Shown: positions 44,684-53,720 of the stretch, in pieces | Layout of the letters: each line of letters begins with the position of its first letter | Numbering within the stretch: position 1 is the first letter of the stretch | DNA from: JBGPEQ01 sp035518775 | GTDB lineage: Bacteria > Pseudomonadota > Alphaproteobacteria > Dongiales > Dongiaceae | Length of the DNA: 64,000 nucleotides | NCBI GenBank assembly: GCA_035518775.1 | Contig: DATIXH010000301.1 | Location: forward strand, 1 to 64,000 | Direction of reading: 5' to 3' | Program-made: the position numbers and the translations under genes | The notes under the pieces: generated by a model | Told to the model about the DNA's origin: nothing | The model's database searches: none | What the model saw: the letters and a program-made list of their open reading frames with translations, nothing else

Positions 44684-44716
44684 GAACATAGTGGGAACTT
44701 TGAGCGCGGTTTTCAA
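44684..44716 (-). promoter_or_regulatory. Sigma70-like promoter with LexA (SOS) box, array locus 2
   Basis: On the minus strand: TTGAAA (44716-44711), exactly 17 bp, CACTAT (44693-44688), with GTTC-N7-GTTC at 44698-44684 covering the -10. The arrangement matches 27426-27458 position for position, and GTCGGT follows in both. Transcription would start near 44681 and run through the array toward the DUF4340 gene. It is divergent from the GNAT gene, whose start codon is 8 bp from the -35. Confidence 0.76.
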
Positions 44717-44723
44717 GCCCGCC

Positions 44724-45212
44724 ATGATGACCGTTCGGCAGAAGACGGCGGATGATCAGGGCTGGATCCGTGCCCTGCTGACCCACCATTGGGGCGGGAC
44801 GATGGTGGTCGCCCATGGGCAGCGGTTCGAGGCCGATGCGCTGCCGGCCCTCGTTGCCGGAGACAGGGAGGGCCTGGCGACCTACCGGATCTCCGACGAT
44901 GGGCGGGACGCGGAGCTCGTCACGCTGGATGCGGCCGTGCCGGGGCGCGGCGCGGGCACGGCCCTGGTTGCGGCGCTCGGACGATTGCTGCGGGGGCGGG
45001 GCATCCCCATCTTACGACTGACGACCACGAACGATAACCTGAGGGCGCTGCGGTTCTATCAGCGGCGGGGATTCCGGATCGTGGCCGTCCACCCGGGCGC
45101 GATGGTCGCGGCCCGGCGGCTCAAGCCGACGATTCCCGAGTTCGGCGAGCACGGGATTCCAATCCGCGACGAGATCGAGTTGGAACTCGCGTTGTCGGAA
45201 GGGGATGGGTGA
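44724..45212 (+). CDS. GNAT family N-acetyltransferase
   Basis: 162 aa starting MMTVRQKTADDQGWIRALL. The acetyl-CoA motif is VPGRGAGTALVAALGRLLRGRG (R/Q-x-x-G-x-G/A), followed by ILRLTTTNDNLRALRFYQRRGFRIVAVHPG, the normal beta5-alpha4 and motif B. Two in-frame ATGs (44724, 44727) are possible. Because the LexA-box promoter points away from it, it may share the same control region. Substrate unknown. Confidence 0.88.
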   Translation: MMTVRQKTADDQGWIRALLTHHWGGTMVVAHGQRFEADALPALVAGDREGLATYRISDDGRDAELVTLDAAVPGRGAGTALVAALGRLLRGRGIPILRLTTTNDNLRALRFYQRRGFRIVAVHPGAMVAARRLKPTIPEFGEHGIPIRDEIELELALSEGDG

Positions 45213-45218
45213 AGACCG

Positions 45219-45665
45219 ATGACGATCAGGGACCCGGATAGACCGAGCGCCGCGTCGCCGCGCGGCGACGCCGAGCCATGGTCTCTGTGGCGTCGGGTCG
45301 CGCAGGCGATCTTCGCCGTCTTCTGCCTGGTCGCCGTCGCGCGGACCGATGCAACGCTGCCCCTCGGCACCACGGCCGACAGGGCGACACGTGCGGACGC
45401 ATCTCTCGATCAAGGCCGGAAACTGCTCCGGCCCAAGGCTGCCCTCACCGCCGAGCGGGTTTGGCGGGCCATCGACACGGGCGGGTCCGGTTCCGGCCAG
45501 GACGCGGCGGTCGCGGTCCTGCCCGAGCGGGAAGCCCGCCCTCTGTCCGATGATCAGATCGGCTTTCATTCCAACGACGAGCGCGGGCCGGCTAGGCTGA
45601 CCATCCGGGCCGGCTATGCCCGCGCGCCTCCGCCGACGGTCGCTCGCTCGCGGCTCTTCGCCTGA
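45219..45665 (+). CDS. Small hypothetical protein
   Basis: 148 aa, not recognised. One hydrophobic stretch (VAQAIFAVFCLVAVA, about 27-41) could anchor it, with a hydrophilic Arg/Asp/Ala-rich remainder. It starts 6 bp after the GNAT gene. No catalytic motif seen. It could be a chance open frame in GC-rich DNA; overlapping frames are also open here. Confidence 0.42.
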   Translation: MTIRDPDRPSAASPRGDAEPWSLWRRVAQAIFAVFCLVAVARTDATLPLGTTADRATRADASLDQGRKLLRPKAALTAERVWRAIDTGGSGSGQDAAVAVLPEREARPLSDDQIGFHSNDERGPARLTIRAGYARAPPPTVARSRLFA

Positions 45666-45810
45666 GCAGAGCGAGGGCCGCTCGCATCCGCCGGACTCGC
45701 GACATCCGCTGACATAGCGCCGTCCGCCGCCTGCGCCTGCAGGCGGCCGCCGTTGCCTTGGCGATGGCCCGCTCCGAGCGGTCCCGACACGTCCGTCTTC
45801 GGAGACGCCT

Positions 45811-48360
45811 ATGTTCCCGTCACGCCTCAAGCTCGCGGGCTACGCGCTCGTGGTGCTCATCGGCTGCCTCATCGCAGCGCCCAACCTCTTCACGGCCCAA
45901 CAGCTTGGCCTCTTGCCGACCTGGCTGCCGAAGCCACAGGTCGCGCTCGGCCTCGATCTCAGGGGCGGCTCGCAACTCGTACTGGCGGTCGATGCGGCCG
46001 ACCTCGCGCGCGAGCGGCTGACAGCGATCGCCGCGGACGCGCGAACGGCCTTGAGGCAGTCCGGCGTCTCCGGCGCGGTCGTCACCATGTCGGGCGATGC
46101 CGTCGTCGTGCGGGCCGCGGCAGCAAAGCAGGCGGCGACTGAGGCCGCCTTGCGCGGCCTCGTTTCGACCGCGCCTGACACGTCGCAGCCGGATATCGAG
46201 ATCAGCCGCGGACCGGACTCAGCGTTCCTGCTGCGGCCGACAGCGACCTCGCTCGGCGCGCGCCTGGACCGTGCCATCGAGCAGAGCGTCCCGATCGTCG
46301 AGCGTCGCATCAACGAGTTTGGCGTGGCCGAGCCGACGGTCCAGCGCCTCGGCGCCGACCGCATCCTCGTGCAGCTGCCGGGCGTGAAGAACCCCGACGA
46401 GATCAAGAAGCGCCTGGGGACCACGGCGAAGATGGCGTTCCACCTCGTCGCGACCAAGCTGGAGCCCTCGGCGCTGCAGGGCGGTTCGCTGCCCGCGGGC
46501 GTGATCATGGCGCCGGCCGCCAAGGGCGGCATGCGCTATCCGATCGAGGCGGAGCCGCTGCTGCAGGGCGACCGGCTGGTCGATGCGGCAATGGCCTTCG
46601 ACCAGCGCAGCGGGCAGCCGATCGTGACGTTCAAGCTCGACTCGATCGGCGCCAAGCAGTTCGCCGGCATCACGCGCGCCCATGTGGGCGAGCCCTTCGC
46701 CATCCTGCTCGACGGCAAGGTGCTGAGCGCGCCGGTCATCCGCGAGCCCATCACCGCCGGCGCCGGCGAGATCAGCGGCGGCTTCGCCGCGGAGGAGGCG
46801 TCCTCGCTGGCGGCCCTGCTGCGGGCCGGCTCGCTGCCGGTGGCGTTCACCGTCGCCGAAGAGCGCACGGTCGGGCCGGACCTCGGCGCCGACATGATCC
46901 GCATGGGCGCCATCACGGGCGTCGCGGGCTTCGCGCTGGTGCTGGGCTTCATGGTTGCGCTCTACGGCCGCTGGGGCCTGGTGGCGAGCGCGGCGCTCGC
47001 CGTCAACGTCGTGCTGACCTTCGCGGGCCTGTCGCTGTTCGGCGCCACCCTGACGCTGCCGGGCATCGCCGGCATCGTCCTGGGGATCGGCCTGGCCGTC
47101 GACGCCAACGTGCTGATCAACGAGCGCATCAAGGAGGAGGCGCGCCGGGGGCGCAGCGCGGCGGCGGCGCTCGACTACGGGTTCCAACGCGCCTATCGCA
47201 CGATCGTCGATTCCAACGTCACCACGCTGATCGCGACGCTGCTGCTGTTCTGGTTCGGATCAGGCCCGGTGCGCGGCTTCGCCGTGACGATGGGGCTGGG
47301 CATCGTCACCTCGATGTTCACGGCGGTAGCGATCGTGCGGGCAGTGATGGCAGTGTGGGTGCGCCGGCGCCGGCCGAAGCAGTTCGCGATCGAGCCGCTG
47401 CTGCGGCTGAACCTGCTGCCGGCGGAGTCCTCCATCCGCTTCATGCGCGCGCGCTTCCTCGGCATCGCCGTATCGATGCTGCTGTCGGTCGCTTCGGTGA
47501 CGCTGTTCATCACGCCCGGCCTCAACTACGGCATCGATTTCGCGGGCGGCACAATCGTCGAGGCGACGACGCCGCAGCCCGCGGACCTCGCGGCGCTGCG
47601 GAGCACGCTCGACGGACTGCAGCTCGGCGACGTCGCGCTGCAAGAGGCGGGCAACGCCTCGACCCTGCTGCTGCGGATCGAGCGCCAGGCCGGCGGCGAC
47701 GCGGCCCAGCAGGCCGCTGCCGACCGCGTGAAGAGGGCGGTCGAGGCGGTCGCGCCAGGCACGCATTTCGAGCGCGTCGAAGTGGTGGGGCCGACGATCA
47801 GCGGCGAGCTGAAGCGAACGGGCGTCATCGCGGTCGCGCTCGCCAGCCTGGCCATGCTCGCCTACATCTGGGTGCGCTTCGAGTGGCAGTTCGCTGTCGG
47901 CGCCATCGCCACGCTCGTGCTCGACGTCACGAAGACCGTGGGCTTCCTGGCGCTCACCGGGCTCGACTTCAACCTCACGGCCATCGCCGCGGTGCTCACG
48001 CTCATCGGCTACTCCGTGAACGACAAGGTGGTGGTCTACGACCGCATGCGGGAGAACCTGCGGCTGCATCCGCAGATGCCGCTCCGGCAGCTCATCGATC
48101 TCAGCATCAACCAGACCTTCATGCGCAGTCTCTACACCTCGGCGACGGCCTTCCTGGCGCTGCTGCCGATGGCGCTGTGGGGCGGGCCGGCGGTGGCGAG
48201 CTTCGCCTGGCCGATGCTGTTCGGCATCGCCGTCGCCGCCAGCTCCTCGATCTTCATCGCCGCGCCGATCCTCTTGTTCCTCGGCGAACGGCGGTGGCGA
48301 CGGAAGGGGGTGGGAGCCGTCGGTCAAGTGCCGGCCCTCGCTGGAACGGCACGCAAATAG
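45811..48360 (+). CDS. Fused SecD-SecF protein translocase subunit
   Basis: 849 aa joining SecD (1 to about 530) and SecF (about 545-849). SecD: first membrane helix, LGLDLRGGSQLVLAVD, the periplasmic P1 region with VERRINEFGVAEPTVQRLG, and LAVDANVLINERIKEE. SecF: LNYGIDFAGGTIVEATT and GYSVNDKVVVYDRMRENL. Each half has six membrane segments. SecDF uses proton flow to pull secreted proteins across the membrane. Alphaproteobacteria normally carry separate secD and secF next to yajC; none of these neighbours is present here, so this may be a second copy. Confidence 0.92.
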   Translation: MFPSRLKLAGYALVVLIGCLIAAPNLFTAQQLGLLPTWLPKPQVALGLDLRGGSQLVLAVDAADLARERLTAIAADARTALRQSGVSGAVVTMSGDAVVVRAAAAKQAATEAALRGLVSTAPDTSQPDIEISRGPDSAFLLRPTATSLGARLDRAIEQSVPIVERRINEFGVAEPTVQRLGADRILVQLPGVKNPDEIKKRLGTTAKMAFHLVATKLEPSALQGGSLPAGVIMAPAAKGGMRYPIEAEPLLQGDRLVDAAMAFDQRSGQPIVTFKLDSIGAKQFAGITRAHVGEPFAILLDGKVLSAPVIREPITAGAGEISGGFAAEEASSLAALLRAGSLPVAFTVAEERTVGPDLGADMIRMGAITGVAGFALVLGFMVALYGRWGLVASAALAVNVVLTFAGLSLFGATLTLPGIAGIVLGIGLAVDANVLINERIKEEARRGRSAAAALDYGFQRAYRTIVDSNVTTLIATLLLFWFGSGPVRGFAVTMGLGIVTSMFTAVAIVRAVMAVWVRRRRPKQFAIEPLLRLNLLPAESSIRFMRARFLGIAVSMLLSVASVTLFITPGLNYGIDFAGGTIVEATTPQPADLAALRSTLDGLQLGDVALQEAGNASTLLLRIERQAGGDAAQQAAADRVKRAVEAVAPGTHFERVEVVGPTISGELKRTGVIAVALASLAMLAYIWVRFEWQFAVGAIATLVLDVTKTVGFLALTGLDFNLTAIAAVLTLIGYSVNDKVVVYDRMRENLRLHPQMPLRQLIDLSINQTFMRSLYTSATAFLALLPMALWGGPAVASFAWPMLFGIAVAASSSIFIAAPILLFLGERRWRRKGVGAVGQVPALAGTARK

Positions 48361-48381
48361 AATTAGAATCACCAAGATCTA

Positions 48382-48423
48382 CCCCACCCTGGCCCCTCAA
48401 GGGCCTTGGGGGCCAGGGTGGGG
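48382..48423. repeat. Near-continuous palindrome after secDF
   Basis: A perfect 15-bp inverted repeat, 48382-48396 (starts CCCCACCCTGG) and 48409-48423, encloses a second palindrome CAAGG-G-CCTTG (48398-48408), giving about 20 bp of stem with a single bulged T. It begins 22 bp after the secDF stop and may act as a terminator although no T-tract follows. The rest of the gap to 48642 shows nothing recognisable. Confidence 0.65.
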
Positions 48424-48642
48424 GCTACCAAACCGACGCGCCCGGCCGGACGGCGTTGAATTGGACCTTGGTCCAATGGTCTGCTCCCGAATCGCCGGAC
48501 GATACTGATCCCGAACTGGGGAGGTCGGCCGTCAAGAGGCGGCCGATTCAAAGCAAGCCGGGATGCGTCACGGCCGGCAGAATTGCGCAGCCGAGCATTT
48601 CGGTCATGCGCCTCGTCGTTGTCACCGCCGGCGGGATCGATA

Positions 48643-49306
48643 TTGACCGACAAGTCGCTGATCCATCGCTATCTCGACCCGGGAGACGCCCTGGGCGAGG
48701 TGTTGTTCGGCCTCATCATGGTGCTCAGCTTCACCGTCGGCGCGCGCCTCCTCCTTACAGAAGAACAGTTCGATTCGACCGAGCTGGTCGTGGGCGCTGT
48801 CGGATGCAACATCGCCTGGGGCGTGATCGATGCCGTACTCTTCGTCCTCGGCAGCCTGTTCCATCGCAGCCGTCGTGCGCGCTTCTATCGTGCGCTCCAG
48901 AATGCGCGCGACGACACGGAGGCGCGGGCCAGGATACAAGACGAGTTCGGATTCGAGGACGAACCCATCGCCATCCTGCCGGAGGATCGCGCCCGTCTCC
49001 ATGATGCCATCCTGGCTCTGAGCGCGCGCGCCGCTCCGCCGCGCGCGCCTGATGCGCCAGGATTTCTCGGCCGCTCTCGTCGCTTTTCTCCTGGTGTCGG
49101 CCGCGGCGCTGCCCGGTGTGATTCCGTTTCTTCTGCTGAGCGATTCCAATCTCGCGCTTCGTGTGTCCAATACGGTGCTTATTCTCCTGCTCTTTTTCGG
49201 ATACGGATGGGGACACTACACGGATGCGCGGCCCTGGCGCGTCGGGCTGACGGTCATGGTCCTCGGGATCGCGATGGTCCTCATCGCGGTTGTACTGGGA
49301 GGCTGA
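48643..49306 (+). pseudogene. VIT-like integral membrane protein, broken by a frameshift
   Basis: From TTG 48643 (GGCGGGA upstream) the frame reads TDKSLIHRYLDPGDALGEVLFGLIMVLSFTVG and continues through two membrane segments to about codon 133 (SARAAPPRA). The continuation RLMRQDFSAALVAFLLVSAA, with three more membrane segments to GIAMVLIAVVLGG, lies in the next frame and ends at 49306. The switch falls in the GCGCGCGC run at 49037-49049. Joined, the two parts make a normal protein of about 220 aa like the VIT1/CCC1-type family. One base too many here, real or a sequencing error. The rest of frame 1, to 49326, is non-coding-like. Confidence 0.78.
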
Positions 49307-49325
49307 ATATCGAGGCTGTTCGCTG

Positions 49326-51068
49326 ATGCCAGATCAGATCGGCTGGATGCGCTGGGTGCCGGGACTGCTGACCCTGCGGAACTACGAAGTGCGCTGGTTG
49401 ACCCATGACGTCGTCGCCGGCGTGGTGCTGGCGACGATGCTCGTGCCCGTCGGCATCGCCTACGCCGTGGCATCGGGCGTGCCCGGCATCTACGGCCTCT
49501 ACGCGACGATCGTGCCGCTGCTGGCCTATGCGCTGTTCGGTCCCAGCCGCATCCTCGTCCTGGGACCGGACTCTTCGCTTGCCGCTGTCATCCTCGGCGT
49601 CGTGCTTCCGCTGTCGGGCGGAGATCCGCAGCGCGCCGTTGCCTTGGCCAGCATGATGGCCGTCGTTTCCGGAGTCGTGTGCATTCTGGTCGGCTTGGCG
49701 CGGCTCGGATTCATAACCGAGCTTCTGTCCAAGCCGATCCGCTACGGCTACATGAACGGGATCGCGCTGACCGTGCTGATCAGTCAGCTGCCCAAGCTGT
49801 TCGGTTTTTCCATCGACAGCGATGGGCCGTTGCGAAACCTGTGGCGCATCGTCGAGGCGATCCTGGGCGGCAAGGTCAACTGGACGGCCTTCGCGATCGG
49901 CGCCGGCACGCTGGCGGTGATCCTGCTGCTCAAGAACAGCAAGCGCGTTCCGGGCATCCTGGTGGCGGTGATCGGCGCGACCGTGATCGTCGGCGTGCTG
50001 GATCTGGGCGCGCGCGCCGGTATCTCGGTCCTGGGACCGCTACCCCAGGGCCTCCCGGCCTTCACGCTTCCCTGGATCAACTATGACGATATCGTGCCGG
50101 TCGTGATCGGCGGCGCCGCCGTCGCCATGGTCTCGTTCGCGGACACGAGCGTGCTGTCCCGCTCCTACGCCGCGCGGATGCGCACGCCCGTCGATCCCAA
50201 TCAGGAGATGGTCGGGCTCGGCGCTGCCAATCTGGCCGCCGGATTCTTCCAGGGCTTTCCGATCAGCAGCAGCTCGTCGCGCACGCCCGTGGCGGAGGCG
50301 GCCGGCGCGCGCACGCAGCTGACCGGCGTCGTCGGCGCGCTCGCCGTGGCCCTGCTGCTGCTGGCGGCGCCGAACCTGCTCCAGCACCTGCCGTCCGCCG
50401 CCCTGGCGGCGGTCGTCATCGCTGCGGCCATCGGCCTGATCGAGGTCACCGGCCTGATCCGCATCTATCGGATCCAGCGCTGGGAGTTCTGGCTCTCGAT
50501 CGCCTGTTTCGTCGGCGTCGCCGTCCTCGGCGCCATCCCCGGCATCGGCCTGGCGATCGTGATCGCGGTCATCGAGTTCCTGTGGGACGGCTGGCGTCCG
50601 CACTCGGCCGTGCTGGGACGCGCCGAGGGCGTCAAGGGCTACCACGACATCACCCGCTACCCGGACGCCCGCCGGATACCGGGGCTCGTCCTCTTCCGCT
50701 GGGATGCACCGCTGTTCTTCGCCAACGCCGAACTGTTCAAAGAGCGCGTCCTGGATGCGGCGAAGACGGCGCCCACGCCCACGCGCTGGCTGGTCGTCGC
50801 GGCAGAGCCGGTCACCAGCGTGGACGTCACGGCGGCCGACGCCCTCGAGGAGCTGGACAAGGCCCTGCACGACGCCGGCATCGAGCTGTGCTTTGCCGAG
50901 CTCAAGGATCCCGTGAAGGACAAGCTCAAGCGGTTCGGCCTGTTCGAGCAGATCGGCGAAGGCGCCTTCTTCCCGACCGTCGGCGCCGCGGTCGGCAGCT
51001 ACCTCGCGATGCACGCCGTCGAGTGGGAGGACTGGGAGGACCGCGGTCCGCCGAGAAGAGGGGAGTAA
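49326..51068 (+). CDS. SulP family anion transporter with STAS domain
   Basis: 580 aa from ATG 49326. Twelve to fourteen membrane helices; the SulP start ATMLVPVGIAYAVASGVPGIYGLYATIVPLLAYALFG is highly characteristic, as is QGFPISSSSSRTPVAEAAGARTQL. A STAS domain occupies about 440-560 (GLVLFRWDAPLFFANAELFKERV; VTSVDVTAADALEELDKAL). Members move sulfate, bicarbonate or other anions. It is 4 bp before the Ca2+/H+ antiporter gene, in one operon. Confidence 0.92.
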   Translation: MPDQIGWMRWVPGLLTLRNYEVRWLTHDVVAGVVLATMLVPVGIAYAVASGVPGIYGLYATIVPLLAYALFGPSRILVLGPDSSLAAVILGVVLPLSGGDPQRAVALASMMAVVSGVVCILVGLARLGFITELLSKPIRYGYMNGIALTVLISQLPKLFGFSIDSDGPLRNLWRIVEAILGGKVNWTAFAIGAGTLAVILLLKNSKRVPGILVAVIGATVIVGVLDLGARAGISVLGPLPQGLPAFTLPWINYDDIVPVVIGGAAVAMVSFADTSVLSRSYAARMRTPVDPNQEMVGLGAANLAAGFFQGFPISSSSSRTPVAEAAGARTQLTGVVGALAVALLLLAAPNLLQHLPSAALAAVVIAAAIGLIEVTGLIRIYRIQRWEFWLSIACFVGVAVLGAIPGIGLAIVIAVIEFLWDGWRPHSAVLGRAEGVKGYHDITRYPDARRIPGLVLFRWDAPLFFANAELFKERVLDAAKTAPTPTRWLVVAAEPVTSVDVTAADALEELDKALHDAGIELCFAELKDPVKDKLKRFGLFEQIGEGAFFPTVGAAVGSYLAMHAVEWEDWEDRGPPRRGE

Positions 51069-51071
51069 CGC

Positions 51072-52127
51072 ATGAACTGGCTTCTGCTCTTCGTCCCCGT
51101 TGCGGTCGGCCTGGAATACCTGGCGCCCGAGCGGCATCTCCTGGTCTTCGCAACCTCCTGTCTCGCCATCCTGCCGCTCGCCGGATGGATGGGGCACGCC
51201 ACGGAGCAGCTCGCGGAGCGCATGGGCGAAGGCGTCGGCGGGCTTCTCAACGCGACCTTCGGCAACGCCGCCGAGCTGATCATCGCCCTCGCCGCGCTGC
51301 GGGCCGGGCTGCACGACGTGGTGAAGGCGTCGATCGCCGGTTCCATCGTCGGCAATATCCTCCTGGTGCTCGGCGCGTCGATGCTGGCCGGAGGGTTGCG
51401 CCGTCCGGAGCAGCATTTCAATCCGGCCGGCGCGCGCTCGCAGGCGACGATGCTGACGCTCGCGGCGATCGCGCTCGTCCTCCCCGCCGCCTTCGAGGTG
51501 GCGGCGGGCGCGACGCCCGAAGGACTCGGCCGGCTCAGCGTCTCGATCTCGGTCGTGCTGCTACTCGTCTATGCGCTGTTCCTGACGTTCTCGCTGGTGA
51601 CCCACTCCGCGCTCTTCGCGGGCTCGCACGTGCCGGAGGAGGGGAAGGCGCCGGCATCCGTGGGCCGGGCCGCGCTCGTGCTCGCGGCCGCCACGGCGGC
51701 GATCGCGTGGATGAGCGAGATCATGGTGGGGGCGATCGAGCCCACGGCGCACGAGTTCGGCCTCAGCAGCGTCTTCGTCGGCGTCTTCGTCGTGGCGATC
51801 GTGGGAAACGCCGCCGAGCACGCCACCGCGATCAGCGCGGCCATGAAGGACCGCATGGACCTCTCGCTCTCGATCGCGATCGGCTCGAGCATGCAGGTGG
51901 CGCTGTTCGTCGCGCCCGTCCTGGTGCTCGCAAGTCTTTTCATCGGTCCGGCGCCGATGGATCTGGCGTTCTCCGCGGGCCTCGTCCTGACGGTCCTCCT
52001 GTCCGTCCTGATCACGGGCCAGGTGGCGGGCGACGGACGGTCCGACTGGCTCAAAGGCGTGCAGCTGCTGGCCGTCTACCTCGTGCTCGGTCTCGCCTTC
52101 TTCTTCCTGCCGGGCGCGCCTCCTTGA
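51072..52127 (+). CDS. Calcium/proton antiporter (Cax/ChaA-like)
   Basis: 351 aa, eleven membrane helices in two inverted halves. Both signature motifs are intact: GGLLNATFGNAAELIIALAAL (about 57-77) and GNAAEHATAISAAMKDRMDLSLSIAIGSSMQVALF (about 240-275), with the two cation-binding glutamates. It removes Ca2+ in exchange for protons. Coupled with the SulP gene 4 bp upstream. Confidence 0.93.
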   Translation: MNWLLLFVPVAVGLEYLAPERHLLVFATSCLAILPLAGWMGHATEQLAERMGEGVGGLLNATFGNAAELIIALAALRAGLHDVVKASIAGSIVGNILLVLGASMLAGGLRRPEQHFNPAGARSQATMLTLAAIALVLPAAFEVAAGATPEGLGRLSVSISVVLLLVYALFLTFSLVTHSALFAGSHVPEEGKAPASVGRAALVLAAATAAIAWMSEIMVGAIEPTAHEFGLSSVFVGVFVVAIVGNAAEHATAISAAMKDRMDLSLSIAIGSSMQVALFVAPVLVLASLFIGPAPMDLAFSAGLVLTVLLSVLITGQVAGDGRSDWLKGVQLLAVYLVLGLAFFFLPGAPP

Positions 52128-52175
52128 TGCTCCGCCAGCGTGAATGCGATATAACAGCCGGAGGAGGAGCGGGCC

Positions 52176-53057
52176 ATGTACACCAAGCAGGCGCTGCGGG
52201 AGCTCGGCGTCACCGGCAGGGAGATGAGCGAGGCGCAGCGGCGGTCGCTCGACGAGAACGGGTTCTTCATCCAGGAGGGCGTGTTCAGCGCCGAGCAGTG
52301 CCGGGTCATGGCGGAGGAGTTCGACCGGCTCCATGCGCGCGAGGGCGACCAGGGCGGGCGCGAGGTGCACGTAGAGCCGGGGGCACCGCGCGTCTCCGAC
52401 ATCTTCAACAAGACCGACGTCTACGACTGCTGCCTTGAGATCAAGCCGTTCCTGGCGGCGTCGCACTATCTGCTCGGCGAGTTCAAGCTGCACGGCGCCA
52501 ACCTGCGCGATCCCCTGAAGGGGCGCGGGCAGCAGGACCTGCATGTCGACGTGCCCAAGCTGTTCGATGACGACTGGTGGGTGTCCAACGCCATCATCAC
52601 CTTCGACGACATGACCGCCGACAACGGGCCGACGCGGGTGGTGCCGGGCTCGCATCGCTGGCAGCCGATGAACGTGCCCTACGTCAACATCGGCGACTGG
52701 GAGCCGCGGCCGCTGACGCCGGAGGAGCAGGCGCGCGTGCCGAAGGATCTGGCCGCGCCCTACCCCGGCGAGCTCAGGGTGACCGCGCCCAAGGGCAGCG
52801 TGATCATCATCAACTCCTCGCTCTGGCACGCCGGCACGACCAATGTGAGCGGCGCACGGCGGCGGGTGCTGCACCTGACCTACACGCGCCGCGACCTGCC
52901 GCAGCAGCTGGTGCAGCGCGAATACCTGACGCCCGCGCTCTACGAGCGCATGAGCCCGGCGCACCGCTTCCTCATGGACATCGAGGAGGTGCCGGCGGGC
53001 GCGACGGCCATGCGAGCCGCGCGGCGGGCGCATGCCGGCGGCAACTGGTGGAACTGA
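52176..53057 (+). CDS. Phytanoyl-CoA dioxygenase (PhyH) family protein
   Basis: 293-aa Fe(II)/2-oxoglutarate dioxygenase. Iron ligands H123-V-D125 (DLHVDVPKL) and H218 (SSLWHAGTTN); 2-oxoglutarate is bound by the Arg in GARRRVLHLTY. NGPTRVVPGSHRW is the typical loop of PhyH enzymes. GGAGGAG stands upstream of the ATG. It would hydroxylate a small organic molecule; substrate unknown. Convergent with the TetR gene. Confidence 0.9.
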   Translation: MYTKQALRELGVTGREMSEAQRRSLDENGFFIQEGVFSAEQCRVMAEEFDRLHAREGDQGGREVHVEPGAPRVSDIFNKTDVYDCCLEIKPFLAASHYLLGEFKLHGANLRDPLKGRGQQDLHVDVPKLFDDDWWVSNAIITFDDMTADNGPTRVVPGSHRWQPMNVPYVNIGDWEPRPLTPEEQARVPKDLAAPYPGELRVTAPKGSVIIINSSLWHAGTTNVSGARRRVLHLTYTRRDLPQQLVQREYLTPALYERMSPAHRFLMDIEEVPAGATAMRAARRAHAGGNWWN

Positions 53058-53061
53058 GAGC

Positions 53062-53628
53062 TCAGCGCGCGACGAGCCTCACGGCTGCCTGCGCGGCCGC
53101 CTCGGCGTAGCGCTTGTCGCCATGGATGAGCATGAGGACCTGACAGCCCTCGAGGAGCAGCGCGATCTGGCGGGCCCGCAGCGCGGCGTCGGCGACGCGC
53201 CGGCGTGCGAGCTGCCCGGCGAGCCATGACTCGACGGCCGCCTTGTGGCGACGCGCGATGGCGCGCGCCGGATGCCCGGGCAGATCGGCGAGCTCGACCA
53301 CGAGGCGGGTAAAGCCGGCGCTCGACCAGCGCGGCTTCGAGGCCCAGACGGCCAGCTCCGCGAACAGCGCGCGCACCATGGCCTCGGCGTCGCCCGCGAG
53401 CCGGTCCGACCAGCGGCGGATGCGCTCCAGCGCCAAGTCGTGGTGCGCCTCCAGCATGGCGGCGAGCAGCCGGTCCTTGCTGCCGAAATGGGCGTAGAGC
53501 GTGCGCTTGGTGACGCCGGCCTGGGCGGCGACAGCGTCGACGCCGACCCGCGCGAAGCCCTTGCGATAGAACAGCTCATAGGCGGCGTCGATGATGCGCC
53601 GCCGCGTAGCGTCTGCCTTGCTGCCCAT
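53062..53628 (-). CDS. TetR family transcriptional regulator
   Basis: 188 aa from MGSKADATRRRIIDAAYELF; GAGG on the minus strand fits this ATG rather than 53643. The HTH is FARVGVDAVAAQAGVTKRTLYAHFGSKDRLL. The C-terminal ligand domain is Ala/Leu-rich without further clues. It is divergent from the mandelate racemase family gene with 92 bp between, containing GTATAC and GTGTAC (53646-53667), a possible operator half-site pair. It probably controls itself, that gene, or both. Confidence 0.88.
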   Translation of the reverse strand: MGSKADATRRRIIDAAYELFYRKGFARVGVDAVAAQAGVTKRTLYAHFGSKDRLLAAMLEAHHDLALERIRRWSDRLAGDAEAMVRALFAELAVWASKPRWSSAGFTRLVVELADLPGHPARAIARRHKAAVESWLAGQLARRRVADAALRARQIALLLEGCQVLMLIHGDKRYAEAAAQAAVRLVAR

Positions 53629-53720
53629 TCTGGCCTCACGCAAGAGTATACCGGCCAGTGAGTGTACATCGAGTGGCGGCCTGAGTATCCCTGCTCCGAT
53701 GTAGCGAAGGAGCTGTGGCC

